A stretch of 64,000 nt of DNA from Melitaea cinxia (Eukaryota > Arthropoda > Insecta > Lepidoptera > Nymphalidae), in contig NC_059396.1 in assembly GCF_905220565.1 (NCBI RefSeq), forward strand, positions 19,961,206-20,025,205, read 5' to 3'. Below the pieces are notes generated by a model, which had not been told where the DNA came from, made no database searches, and saw only the letters and a program-made list of their open reading frames with translations. Positions 10,790 to 21,610 of the stretch are shown piece after piece. Every line of letters begins with the position of its first letter. Position 1 is the first letter of the stretch. The position numbers and the translations under genes are program-made.

Positions 10790-11155
10790 ATTAATACGCT
10801 AAGATTAAGGTGTTTGCCTCTCATTTTAGAAAAAAAACCACACAATTACTCCACATACATTATATATAATTTTATAGATAATTGCTTGCTCTAACGGCAT
10901 AAACAACTAAAAATTTTATTATTGCTTTTGTTTTTGTTAATTAATTAATTATTAAAATTATATGATAAATTATATGATAAATATTATTTAAATATGACGG
11001 CTTTAATTTGGTAACAACGTCAACGTGATTGACGGCCGGTAATTTTTATTCCAATTTCAAATCAACTCACGTATAAATACTTTTTTGTAATTTTGTAAAG
11101 TGATAATAAAATTATTATACTTATTAAGTGCTCATTACTCGCACGGGTGTAGCAA
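10790..11155 (+). mobile_element. Helitron-like repeat, TAATACGCTAAG family
   Basis: It starts at ttaatacgctaagattaagg and contains attactccacatacatt, gataattgcttgctctaacg and caacgtcaacgtgattgacg. It ends near cgcacgggtgtagc. Similar copies lie at 40771-41087, which ends in a clean CTAG, and at 53230-53511. The CTAG terminus of the sister copy supports Helitron origin. It is non-coding. Confidence 0.6.
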
Positions 11156-11465
11156 TTATTTTATATATAAAATCTATTTCCACTCATGATACTAATTTCC
11201 CCGTTCTATCGTCTGTGTCAATTCAACATTAATAAATAATTGATACCAAGCAGGCTCGTGAAGTGTCTCGTGTATTATTTCCTTCGACAACGTTTTCGTA
11301 CATGTACAATACTTAATGAAGTTTCTGGAAATCGTGATACATTATGTAATGTAATTACTGTATAATGGGAAGATTAATTTGATAGATAATCTGAGTTAGG
11401 AATCTAGGGAGTGGAATATCCTATACTCCGCTTAAATCATCAATATAAAATTTGCTATTCATTTT

Positions 11466-11750
11466 TTAACAAACTTCAAAAATGGAGGAAGAATTCGATT
11501 CGACTGTATTTTTATGTGTATTATCCAAATACTGTACTGTGTGGACTAATTTCGATTTTTTTTTCAAATGGTCTCGAATGGTGGTCCTTGTCATGTGGTT
11601 CCATTTCAATTTAATCGAAATCTGAAAAATGTTTTTTGAGTTTTCTTTAATAATTCTTATTTACTTGTCTATTTTTGTCATCTGCCTCATTGTATTATTG
11701 TTCGAGTAATTGAAGTCAGTTTTTTTTTTCATTTGCGAACAAACACAATA
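11466..11750 (+). mobile_element. ACCGACTTC-family repeat, diverged copy
   Basis: It opens ttaacaaacttcaaaaatgg and contains attcgattcgactgtattt and atttcaatttaatcgaaatc. It ends gtaattgaagtcagttttt and gcgaacaaacacaata. The order of blocks matches the full copies at 14299 and 27941, with the 147 bp internal module missing. Confidence 0.7.
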
Positions 11751-12539
11751 TTAATTTCACTAATACTAAATCTGACAATTTTGGTGACAAAAGGTTGACA
11801 AAGATTGTCTACGATAACTATCTCTGGTTCGTTTTTTACCTTGAATCTGATATTTGTGTAAGTACCTGTTTGAATTAGCGAATTTTACGAGTATCTCTAC
11901 AAAAAGTAAGGGTTATTATGAGTAGTTTGTGATAATGACTGGATTTGACGATTTTACCTATTTTCCGAAGTACCGACCTGGTTTACTTACCCCCTTAATA
12001 TACCTATACTAATCCACAGATAGAGTTCCCTGACATAGGATACAGCAGGTAACATCTTGCTTAAATCTGGACTTCATCAGAATACTTACACAAAGTAATA
12101 ACGATATACCTGTTATTTCAGAAACGAAAACCTAATTGCCAGACCATAATTATAAAATTAACGTAGATATGTGAAACGAAATAACAAAACAACGCATATG
12201 AAATCCAAGTTTAAATCACGAGGATAATCCGGTACCTTCAAATTCGAAAGCAACGTTTAATTCAATTTTACTACACGAAACTATAGCAAAGTTTAATACG
12301 TAGTCTAAAGTCATATGATATTCAGAAATTCAGAAACATTTTGCGGCTTACAGTCCTAGCGAGTCCTCGGGAATTTCTAGTCTAGTTAATCTCTAAGCAC
12401 CGGCAGTGCATTGGAGCACATTAACTCTGGAAACGCTTACTGACGGTTTTTTAGTTGCAGATAAAACGATAAAAACCATTGAAAAATGTCCTTCGGGTGC
12501 TTTCTTTGTACATTTGATAACTAATTTTTAATTATGTTT

Positions 12540-12870
12540 GTTCCTTTTTACCCGACTGCCAAGGAAGGGTTATGTTTTTCGCGCGTATCTTGTATGTATG
12601 TATATTTGTATGTAATATTCTTTACTACCTCATATTTCCAGAACCACTGAACGGATTTACATAATTGAGGTATCGTTAGGTTCGTCTTAGCTGCCCAAGT
12701 GTTTTTAGATAGGTAACATTAAAAAAAATCAAACATGGCGGCTGCGCGAAGCCATTGTAGTTAATGAAAAAAAATTTTTTTTCTCGAATACTACAATATG
12801 GGTATCAAATTGAAGGGCACAATACAAGGATTTTAAAAAGGTATATCATGATTATTATTACCGTAATACT
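12540..12870 (+). mobile_element. Dispersed repeat, CCCGACTGCC family
   Basis: Cccgactgccaaggaagggt, tcgcgcgtatcttgtatg, aaccactgaacggattta, aaacatggcggctgcg and atatgggtatcaaattgaag form a recognisable lepidopteran repeat. The last phrase resembles the unit of the tandem array at 52211-52648. No ends were determined. Confidence 0.45.
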
Positions 12871-13150
12871 AATAAAGAAATACAATATTAAAGTTTAAAA
12901 AATGTGGACTTTGCTCTTTCCCACGCCTATGCCATGCCAAACTCGCCTCCTAGGTGACGATCAACTTCGGGGTGTAGCCTTTCTAATAAAATACAATAGT
13001 TAAAAAAACATACAATTAAAATTACAAATAAAAATTAATAAATGTCACACCAATTTACAATTACATTAATAAAATCAATAACAAATACATAATACCAAAT
13101 ACAAACAAATAATTTTAATAATAATTTCATTATATTAAAACTAATTAATA

Positions 13151-13327
13151 GTTGTTGACTTAAGCAGTCACCTATTTGCTAAAGGTCAGGCTTACGTTGC
13201 TTTGAGCAGAGTGAGATCTTTCTCCGGGTTTGCTATCAGTTCTCTTGACCCTAAAAAATTACTTAATCAACCACATGATGTAAACTGTTTTAATGAATTG
13301 AACCGATTACGTAATTTGTCTGACTAA
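13151..13327 (+). pseudogene. PIF1/Helitron-type helicase, C-terminal relic
   Basis: Fifty-eight codons plus stop are open in one frame. Near the start comes AKGQAYVALSRVRSFSGFAI, the superfamily 1 helicase motif VI region as found in PIF1 helicases and the RepHel protein of Helitrons, preceded by VVDLSSHLF. After it comes SSLDPKKLL and a short C-terminal tail ending NRLRNLSD-stop. An in-frame stop lies just upstream, so only the extreme C-terminus remains and no helicase activity can be expected. In this setting a Helitron source is likelier than the host PIF1 gene. The 466 bp foldback begins 24 bp downstream, which suggests both belong to one decayed autonomous element. Confidence 0.75.
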
Positions 13328-13350
13328 AAAGACATAAATAAAATAAAAAT

Positions 13351-13816
13351 TTAAAAAAAAACAAAAAACCCGCCTGCGTGAAGAACAACTAATAGAAAAT
13401 CAACTGAAAAAGCTGGAACAAGATAAAAATTCAATATGCACACAAAGTCAGCGAAATAAATAGAAACAATATCAAACATTTAGTGCTGTACATTTAAAAT
13501 ATATTAATACGGTAGTCCTTCGAAACTTTATGCAACGTTGTAGATAATATGCAGTCGGAGGCATGAAATTGAAGGATAAGTCAAATCATTCTCTCTTTGT
13601 GCATGTCTCCGACTGCATGTTATGTACGACGTTGCATAAAGTTTCGAAGGACTACCGTATTAATATATTTTAAATGTACAGCACAAAATGTTTGATATTG
13701 TTTCTATTTATTTCGCTGACTTTGTGTGCATATTGAATTTTTATCTTGTTCCAGCTTTTTCAGTTGATTTTCTATTAGTTGTTCTTCACGCAGGCGGGTT
13801 TTTTGTTTTTTTTTAA
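13351..13816. repeat. 466 bp foldback: two 215 bp arms, near identical
   Basis: The left arm 13351-13565 and right arm 13602-13816 are reverse complements with about five differences that I can count, four of them clustered near the centre (13541-13561) and one in the middle of the arm. The loop is 36 nt (13566-13601). Arms run without any length difference, out to TTAA at both outer edges (13351-13354 and 13813-13816). If transcribed, the RNA would form a long hairpin. The left arm also contains an almost open frame. The origin could be a TTAA-inserting MITE with very long inverted repeats, or an inverted duplication made during Helitron replication. Confidence 0.9.
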
Positions 13817-13985
13817 TTATTATTTTTTGAAGCTTTTTTTGTGTGCAAGTAAAAATTTATTAGAATCGTTGTGATTTAAAATACACATAATAGCAATTTA
13901 AACCGTCAAACAGTAGTTTAACATACCGATGTTACATTATATCTATGGAAATTTTAGCTACATTATAATTTTTTTTTATGAGTAT

Positions 13986-14115
13986 GATATGATGTGGGTG
14001 GGCTGGAAGGGATCACTATTAAGTGATAAGGCCGCCCGTTTTACGCTCTGTAATTAATTTTTAAGCTTTTGAATAATTTTTGTATGTTCCTGTGTGCACA
14101 CAAGTTATTTATTAT
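13986..14115 (+). mobile_element. LINE 3' end fragment
   Basis: The block gggctggaagggatcacta-ttaagtgataaggccgccc, with a T-rich spacer and a terminal ATT run, parallels 3890-4035. Confidence 0.55.
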
Positions 14116-14298
14116 TATTAAAAATAATAATTATTTTTATATATTAATGTCTCAAGAAATGGTGTCAAAATAAAATAATTGTGCTACTCGCAAACAAAAA
14201 ACAAACTGACTTCTTATTTCGTCTTGTGAATATACATTGTGATTAAAAATAATTAAAAACAAATGATAATAATTAAAAAGCTAAATCCCTTACTTGTT

Positions 14299-14907
14299 TT
14301 TAACCGACTTCCAAAAAAGGAGGAGGTTCTCAATTCGACTGTATTTTTTTTTTTATGTATTTTACATCAGAACTTTTGACCGGGTAAACCGATTTCGACA
14401 AATTTTGTTTTAATCGAAAGGTGGTGTGTGCCAATTGGTCCCATTTAAATTTATTTGAGATCTAACAACTACTTTTCAAGTTATATCTAATAATGCGTTT
14501 TTACTTGACGCTTTTTTCGTCGACCTACGTTGTATTATACCGCATAACTTTCTACTGGATGTACCGATTTTGATAATTCTTTTTTTGTTGGAAAGGGGAT
14601 ATTCCTAGTTTAGTACCGTGATAAGGAAACCAGGATCTGATAATGGGATCCCAGAGAAATCGAGGGAAACTCTCGAAAATCCGTAATAACTTTTTACTGG
14701 GTGTACCGATTTTGATAATTTTTAACTTAATCAAAAGCTGATGTTTATCATATGGTCACATATAAATTTTATCGAGATCTGATAACTACTTTTTGAGTAA
14801 TCTTTGATAACGCGTAGTTACTTGACTAATTTTTCGTCGATTACGTTGTATTACTCGTCGATGTAATTGAAGTCGGTTTTTTTTCGTTTGCGAGCAAACA
14901 CAATTAT
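14299..14907 (+). mobile_element. ACCGACTTC-family repeat, full-length copy
   Basis: It starts taaccgacttccaaaaaagg and ends gtaattgaagtcggttttt plus tttgcgagcaaacacaatt. The terminal ACCGACTTC and GAAGTCGGT are inverted copies of each other. One internal module of about 147 bp (accgattttgataattc to aataactttttactgggtgt) is present, at 14565-14710. The family has no coding frame, and I cannot assign it to a named superfamily. The small minus-strand open frames inside it are chance. Confidence 0.85.
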
Positions 14908-15209
14908 TTTTTCTTAACTTTATTTCTGTTTAAACGACTACTAAGCAAATCACTAATAGAGTAGACTAAAAAGCTACAATTGTGTTTTTATCATTTCGTG
15001 ATGATAAAAAAATCGAAATATCGTAATTATTGACATTATCGATACAGAAGGATTCGATAATATCATGTGTCGACACATACGAATGCGATACATTACGATT
15101 CGATATATCGAAACAAATTACTTTTTTGGCCAACCCTATTCTCGATGAATAAGTCTCTCGTAGGCTACTTTCCAGAAGTTTCACTTTTGTGTCTGAATGC
15201 GTGTGCAAG

Positions 15210-16138
15210 AAACCCTTTTTTTAATTTATCTTGTGTAAATATGAATTGATTTATTCTTCTTGGCTTTATCTTTCTTTGAAGATTAGTTTCTTAAATAAAT
15301 TCATTATTTATCGCTATAAAATTGTAAAAGTGACGACAACTAATTACTTATTTTTAAATGTAACTTTTAATATTTCATTATTTATTATATGAATCATTTT
15401 AAAATTAAAGTAGAAGAATCATAGACATCAAAACGATTTTGTTGCTTACTAAAGCAACAAATTGCAGCGATTTTCGCAACATTTTCGCTCTGCTGTGCAA
15501 TTTAAAACAACTTTGCAGCATTTAATAATTGATTCAGTATTCCCAGTTTAGGTATTATAACTGAAACAGCTCTTAAAACTAGAAAACGCTTCACAAACTA
15601 CAATTCAGTTTTACTTCGTCGCGGAGACTTCGTCAAATATTTAGCTCGGACTCGGCTGGCTGCTGAAGATTCTTTGCTAATCTAATTATACTCTCAATTC
15701 TTTATTCGACGCTAACGGTGACTCTTACCTTTATCAAACTTCATTATTTCATATTAAAAGCGTATAAAATATTAGCGTGAAAATGTTTAATAGATTTTTT
15801 TTTAATATTGACATTTTTAATGATGAAATAACCTCAATATTGTGTTAACTTTTTGAATTACTTTAAATAGATTAAGTAAATTGAGACGTTGGTTTAATTA
15901 ATGAATTGAAATCAGTTATTGAAATAATTTAAGTAATTGATTTTACCTTAAAATTAATTGTACAGAAAAGGTTGTTTCTTTGAAATTACTTTTAGAAGAA
16001 TTTTCTCGATTAATACACATGTTTTTAAGCTTAATATCATTATTTATATTACGCTCAAGCTACTACAGGGAATAAGGTAAAGATTGAATTCATATAAAAT
16101 TATCAAATAGAAAATGTTTTTACTTAATTGTTGATGTC
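15210..16138. other. AT-rich intron sequence, nothing recognised
   Basis: There is no repeated block, RNA fold or coding motif beyond short AT-driven frames. Confidence 0.5.
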
Positions 16139-16199
16139 GGTTGCAGCGCCCGAGGTCACGGGTTCGATCACCGCTCAAGACAAACATTTTTATAGCCTA
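16139..16199 (+). mobile_element. tRNA SINE fragment
   Basis: A B-box-bearing piece (aggtcacgggttcgatcacc, then gacaaacatttttatagcct) is cut off exactly where the adjoining Helitron-like sequence starts at 16200. Confidence 0.5.
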
Positions 16200-16530
16200 C
16201 TAGCGACCCGCCACGGCTGATACTAAATATACTACAGAATGTCTTCATTTATAGTGTGAAGCTAGCTTATAGCGTGGTTATTAACATAATAACAACATTC
16301 AAATATGCGTCGTTAGATTACACGTTGTTACAGAATGCGTTGAAGAAATAAAGGTTCACTGCTCGTTCCCCGTAGGCGATAGCGTGATAATATGTAGTCT
16401 ATTTGTTGACCCGACTTCTTAATAATATTCGTGCCAAATTTGAAGTAAATCCATGCAGTACTTTTTGAGTTTTTCCCGGACATACATACAGACAAACAGA
16501 CAAAAATTCTAATAAGTATATTTTTGGCTT
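16200..16530 (-). mobile_element. Helitron-like element, minus strand
   Basis: CTAG at 16200-16203 then gcgacccgccacggctgata is the reverse of a lepidopteran Helitron 3' end. Further in, atttgaagtaaatccatgca and acatacagacaaacagacaa are typical of the same remnants. The 5' end is not certain. Confidence 0.55.
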
Positions 16531-16999
16531 CGGTATCGATTGTAGATCACACCCCAAGTATTCTTTTAAAAAAATATTCAATGTACAGTTTTGACTCTCC
16601 TACCATTTTATTATATGTATAGATACAGATGTTTGTCGTATTCCGAACTCTGTATTTGTTCTTGTGTGGTTCTGAATTTCTGATATAGAAATCGGTCTTA
16701 CTGGGGGTACATTGCATGTGAGGCATTTATTATTTAGAATCTCGTTGCTATTCAAAATTAATTTACTTATTAAATGTAATATAAGGAACGCTATGCTGAT
16801 TTTATTTCGGCAAATCGTTACATGTTAATATAACTCTTGTACGAAGCACGCATTACCACTAGAACAGCTGAATGTTGAAAATTTAAAAAAACATACTTAA
16901 TTATGTTCAAGGATTATAAAATCTTTTAAAACATAAGTTTTAATATTTAACGTTCAATTGTCTCAACGGATACACTGAGATATTTCTTTAGAGGATAAT

Positions 17000-18330
17000 G
17001 TGACGATCGTAAAACTAAAGCGTCTCTTACGATCACATAAAAAGATTTACGTCCCAATGTAACTCGTGGAGTGTTAGCTACGTTTGAGCAGTCCTCGCTA
17101 TCACGACTTCGCGGTAAAAATTATCGTAACAAGCCTAACGGGCAGCGAACGCCCCTTTTAGCCAATTTATAGGCTATCTTGAGAGATTTAATGTCGTTCC
17201 TTATCTACTACATTTATATTTTATCGGTCAACCTTACATAAAAAAGTTCTCGAACATTGTTACGAGTATTACACGAACAAAAAGCATAACAGGCGAGTAC
17301 TAAAAATTTCGTTGATATCACTTTTTATTAACTACAGTTTTATGCTTTATCACGAGACACTAAAACCGTTGTCTGTGTTAGCTTGTTACAATAAAATGAA
17401 GTATAAAGCAAATGTGTAGTGCTTCTTAAAATAAAGGAATTTCTTTAAAATTCGAATCGAACTCAATTTACAGACCAATTCAAAACAGATGTGTCCGATG
17501 TCTTCGGCGCGATACGTTCGGATCGCTCGAATGCGAAGGAGCGATATTTCAAGAGCATTACAGCGAGGTCCGTATTCTACGGCCGACAATAAAGTTAATT
17601 TCGCAAACTAAACACTTCCCACCCCACCCCAGCCGGCGACTTCGGCCCCCGTCGATAGCCTCGCATGGCTCATTGGGTTGCATTCCTGTTTACGTAAACT
17701 CCTTTACTTCCAATAAGCCTTTGCGGACATAAGAAAACTTAAATATTCGATTTAACTTTTAAATCTTTCGACGTTTTAGTTTTTAAATTCACCATCGTAA
17801 AAAAAAAACTCTTTCGAAATATAATTTAAAAATAGCTGCCTGTAATTTTTTTAGGTGCAATGTTTAAAATTATGTCAAAAAAAAAGTTTTTTTGACATAA
17901 TAGGTATAATGTTATAAACGGACAAAGTACCGCAGTACGGTAAAGACCCGTTGGGACTCTAGTATCTCGTGCACGTCAAACACCTCCCACGCCATTACCA
18001 GAGTCCCATTCTCCCTCGCTAAAGGCCTCGCTAATATTTATTTCAACACCTCCCCCACCGTTACTATTTTTTAAAGTTTTCATTATTCCTTTTCGCTCAT
18101 CTCGTCACCGCGGCCGCGTTTAATTAGGATGGGTCTTACTCTATTTGGACGTCGCTTCGGTATTGCAATTTGAACTAGCTTTGAGACTCGGTGACCTTTT
18201 TAATACAAACCGTGACAAAGTCTACAGTTGACAGCTGGAGATGAGGTCGTAAAGGCCTATTCACGGACTCGTTGCAGTGTGGACCGACATTTTAATGACA
18301 AAGCTAGAATTATAACCGAGTGAAATTGCT
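17000..18330. promoter_or_regulatory. Candidate conserved non-coding region
   Basis: This is a repeat-poor stretch with islands of higher GC (17100-17170, 17500-17700, 17930-18140), including cgcggccgcgtttaattagg. Such islands inside a long intron of a neuronal adhesion gene are plausible enhancers. This is inferred from composition and absence of repeats only. Confidence 0.25.
17869..17901. repeat. Perfect 15 bp hairpin
   Basis: Attatgtcaaaaaaa (17869-17883) pairs exactly with tttttttgacataat (17887-17901) across a 3 nt loop. It is either a chance AT palindrome or a foldback stub. Confidence 0.8.
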
Positions 18331-18644
18331 TTTTCGCTTACTATTAAAAAAATTCAAATAGAAACCGTCCTGCATATGATGACGAGACTCGAATACAAAT
18401 ACACAATTTCGTGTCTGCATTTTATTCCAATATCTATTGGCAGGAATTTATACAAATATTTAATATTATAAAAAAATTCTATCAGTTTATACTGTTAATA
18501 TTAGGTCTTGTACATTTGAATTCTTTGTTAAGGAATATATCAATATTTATTTATTTTTATATCTTCTCATATTAATTTTCAGAGCGGAATTGTCATTTTG
18601 CGACTGAATAATTTTGACTGAATGCACTTAAAATAGTTTTATAT

Positions 18645-18930
18645 CACTAGGTCGGCAAACAAGCGTACGGCTCACCTGATGATAAGAGATTACCGTAGCT
18701 TATAGACGCCTGCAACACCAGAAGCATCGCAAGCGCATTGCCAACCCAATCCCCAAGTCCCACCGGGAGCTCTGGTCACCTTACTCACCAACAGGAACAC
18801 AATACTGCTTGAAACGAAATGAAAATAATACTTATTTAGCTGTGATCTTCTGTAAGGTCGAGGTATTACCCCAGTCGGGCTGCTCCAGATTTTGAGCAGG
18901 AAATTCCTGCTGTGTCCTACCTCAGTTAAG
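18645..18930 (+). mobile_element. CACTAGGTCGGC-family repeat, near full length
   Basis: It begins cactaggtcggcaaacaagc with gtacggctcacctgatgat and runs through the shared body to ttgagcaggaaattcctgc and tgtcctacctcagtta. It serves as the reference copy for the family here. A small insertion (gaaatgaaaata) interrupts the ctgcttgaaa...cagtatta region. Confidence 0.8.
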
Positions 18931-18959
18931 CTAGTTGACTGACTGACTTTGTTAATATA

Positions 18960-20140
18960 AAATCAAGCTATGTTAAAGTTATGATTTTGAAAATATTCTT
19001 TAATATGGATCAATACTTAAACTAGCAAAGCTACGCACCCATTGTCTTAACTCATTTGTTACTTTGAACGTAATAGTTTATCGGTGACTGTCCATCGACC
19101 ACTCCTCGATACATTATCTAAAGCACTATCGCTTACATTCGGCTAAAAGCAAGTCATCAACAATCAACTGTTTACATTATAATACTAAAGTTCTTTAGTA
19201 ACATTATTTGATCAGAAAAAAAAATTAGCGCTACGATTTGCTTTTGTATCTTGACTTTCTTAGTAAATAGTGAACAAAACATGATCACAAACACAATACA
19301 AGTAGGCACACGCTGTGACATACAGCCAGCAAGTCATTGTAAACCTTATCAAAATAATTAAAAAAAAAATATTCAATCTGTAATCGGAATTCGGAATTCA
19401 AAATTCAAATTCGACTTAAACTTAATTAAGCCACAAAAGCTTAGTTCATAGAAAACGTATATCAATGAATCAAGTTTTATCAAGACGTAATTCGTACACA
19501 CAAGCGACACAAGGAAGTAGGTAGTGCACCCACTCCGACACGTATAAAGCGAGCAAGCTCCGAGCCTCGCATTAGCCGCTAACGAGGCCGTGAGAGGCGC
19601 AATCGCTCGAGTGTACTCCGAGACGCGCCTTAATAAGCTGGACAAGTGCTCCCGTACCTGATCAAAAGATTCCACTCGTTTCGTCTGCCCCCTAACCGTC
19701 TTTATGTGCTTTATACATTGCTGTGTTGCACGTTGTATATTGTGAGCATCTTAGCTTATTGGACCATCGTTAAAACTTAGTAATGTTAGGAATTAAACTA
19801 ATCACATTCACATCAGTATCAATATGAAGTCCCTAAGAGTTCCATTAGTTCGATTATTGTAATCACTAATAATTAAAATCAAGTAATTATTAAATCATAA
19901 ATCAAATGTCATCGATTCATTGAATCGACGAATTAATCAATAGGATGTTAGTATTATCAACAACAATGATTGATTACAGGCAGTTACATGTTCGATCAGA
20001 ATGGATAGTTAATGCATTTTAACAATTGATAATTTCATAAATGTATTTTGCTTTACCGATGATATTTACTGAATTAAATTTATGATTCGTAAAATAAATC
20101 AATCTCTATTACATATCTGTGTCTGAAAATCGCTCGCATT
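18960..20140. other. Intron sequence, no recognised element
   Basis: It contains a GC-richer patch (19510-19680) with a 100-codon minus-strand frame of no recognised family, and otherwise unique AT-rich DNA. Confidence 0.45.
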
Positions 20141-20199
20141 GACATCTATAATATAAAAATGAGTCGCTGAATGTGTTGCTAAGCGCAAAACTCGAGAAC

Positions 20200-20207
20200 G
20201 GTTGGAC
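20200..20207. repeat. Left target-site duplication of the P-like transposon
   Basis: GGTTGGAC at 20200-20207 is repeated exactly at 21370-21377. The uninterrupted Helitron copies have it once, so it is a true 8 bp duplication. Confidence 0.9.
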
Positions 20208-21369
20208 CATAGATATAGTAAAAAAAAGTAGATAATGCGCGGCCTTTGTTGTTAGTGAAGCCACAAAACTCGGCTTCTTCAAGTAAATACAGGCGCTCAC
20301 GCACACATATGCATCAAACTACGCTCATTTTCGTTAGTATGTCACGAGGCTTCATACAGTAACTTTGCTTATAAAATGCCGTCTTGTGTGATTAAATGGT
20401 GCAAAAACAATACCAAAGTAAACAAAAAATCTGAAGGAATATCGTTTCACACGTAAGTACATATAAAACTTTAAATTTATTGTTATTCCAAAATAATATT
20501 GAGGTTATTCGGAACTTATAATTTCAATGTCACGAAATGACGTACTACGGGAGTGTTGCCAGTAGTTCTTTTTTTCAATACCCCAAAATGTGGGTAAGTA
20601 AATTGTACGCAATCAGAAAAATAATTAAGTAAAAAGTAGACATAGTTATTGTTTTTTTTTCTCGTGTTATTTTATGTTACATAAATTGAAAATAAAAAAA
20701 TCAAAATATATTTATGAATTATTAACTCGTTTGTTTTATGTTTTAACTTTTTACAATTTTTGAGTAAACTAGGTACCCATATTTTACTATCAAATTTCAT
20801 GGTTTTAGGTTTCCAACGAATATTTTAATAGGAGGTGAATGGATAGCGACTGTAAGACTGAGAAAATGACCACGATTATGCTGGCCATGCGCATAAAGTC
20901 AATTTAATACGATTAGTGATTGAAAAATATTTGAACATAAGACTACATCCTATTAGTAAAATGCAAACAATGACGATGACTCTTGAGTTTTAAGCGACAA
21001 AAATTTAAAAAACTTATACAACATAAAGGATTCTAGGTTTAAGAAAAATAGTTTAAAAAAAACCGACTGCAAATTGAAAAGAGATAAACAGAGGGAATAG
21101 GAAGTGTCCATTCATACGATTATCTTACGAATATATTTTTTTATTATTCTACCGATTTTTTGTTTTATTTTTAGTAAATTTATTTAAAACTATAAACAGG
21201 TTTTTATTTTCACATACCCATTTTACCTATATTAAATTAATTGTTTAATAAAAATTTTAGGGACTTTTTTTAAAAGGTGTCAACACTTCACTCACTCACA
21301 CATCTTTAAAAAAGTGGCTTCACTTTTCTGTTCTAGGTGCGTTATCTACCTTTTTTTACTTGATCTATG
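20208..21369 (+). mobile_element. P-superfamily-like DNA transposon with THAP remnant
   Basis: It is 1162 bp, bounded by imperfect inverted repeats: CATAGATATAGTAAAAAAAA on the left and CATAGATCAAGTAAAAAAAG read inward from the right. Similarity continues through GTAGATAA and again at GTGAAGCCAC. It is flanked by an 8 bp duplication. P elements create 8 bp duplications, begin with CA and encode a transposase with an N-terminal THAP zinc finger, and all three marks are present. Only the first half of the THAP domain plus a short downstream piece remain, so it is internally deleted and cannot encode an active transposase. The alternative superfamilies with THAP domains that I know of make TTAA or 9-10 bp duplications. 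Confidence 0.85.
20376..20993 (+). pseudogene. THAP-domain transposase remnant, two exons plus C-terminal piece
   Basis: Exon 1 (20376-20452) starts at an ATG in context ataaaATGcc and reads MPSCVIKWC...GISFH. The C-x4-C pair (Cys4, Cys9) is the first half of a C2CH THAP zinc site. The donor is GTAAGT, phase 2. The acceptor tttttag-type site is at 20803-20808 and exon 2 (from 20809) continues in phase with TFPTN and the conserved Trp in GEWIATVRLRK, then hits TGA at 20867. The later C-x2-H pair and AVPTIF box of THAP are missing. Shifting frame at about 20862 opens 43 more codons (HDYAGHAHKVNLIRLVIEKY, then LNIRLHPISK) to TAA at 20991, possibly a transposase C-terminus brought close by internal deletion. 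A 45-residue product is the most the intact frame gives. Confidence 0.75.
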
Positions 21370-21377
21370 GGTTGGAC
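21370..21377. repeat. Right target-site duplication of the P-like transposon
   Basis: GGTTGGAC is identical to 20200-20207. The Helitron sequence resumes immediately after it. Confidence 0.9.
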
Positions 21378-21610
21378 CGATTTCGCTAATTCTTTTTTTA
21401 AAATATTCCTTGAAGTACGAGGATGGTTCTTACGGAGAGAAAAATTCTAAAAAAAAAAAGAATCGACTGTTAGGTGATACGAAGTTCGCCGGGTCAGCTA
21501 GTTTCATATAAATATACACGTTCCAATTTTCCGTTACAAAAATAGCTCAGAATATAAACTATTCAAAAATAATACTATGCAGAAGGAACTGCTTATCGAT
21601 TTTAGTATTT

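Larger units (their letters stand above)
20145..21501 (+). mobile_element. Helitron-like element with intact ends, host of a P-like insertion
   Basis: It starts TCTATAATATAAAAATGAG at 20145 after an A. It ends cgccgggtcagctag at 21501 before a T, giving the A/T-flanked TC...CTAG structure of Helitrons. Without the insert its sequence matches the 259 bp copy at 40044-40302 and the minus copy at 42819-43107. The insertion at 20208-21369 splits it inside the phrase gagaacggttggaccgattt. It is non-autonomous. Confidence 0.85.

Noticed and set aside
19373..19675. 100-codon minus frame as a gene
   Set aside because: No recognised domain. The AT-rich C-terminal half looks random and there are no splice signals.
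20376..20993. Host THAP gene with its own promoter
   Set aside because: The remnant lies entirely within terminal inverted repeats and a target duplication, so it belongs to the transposon.
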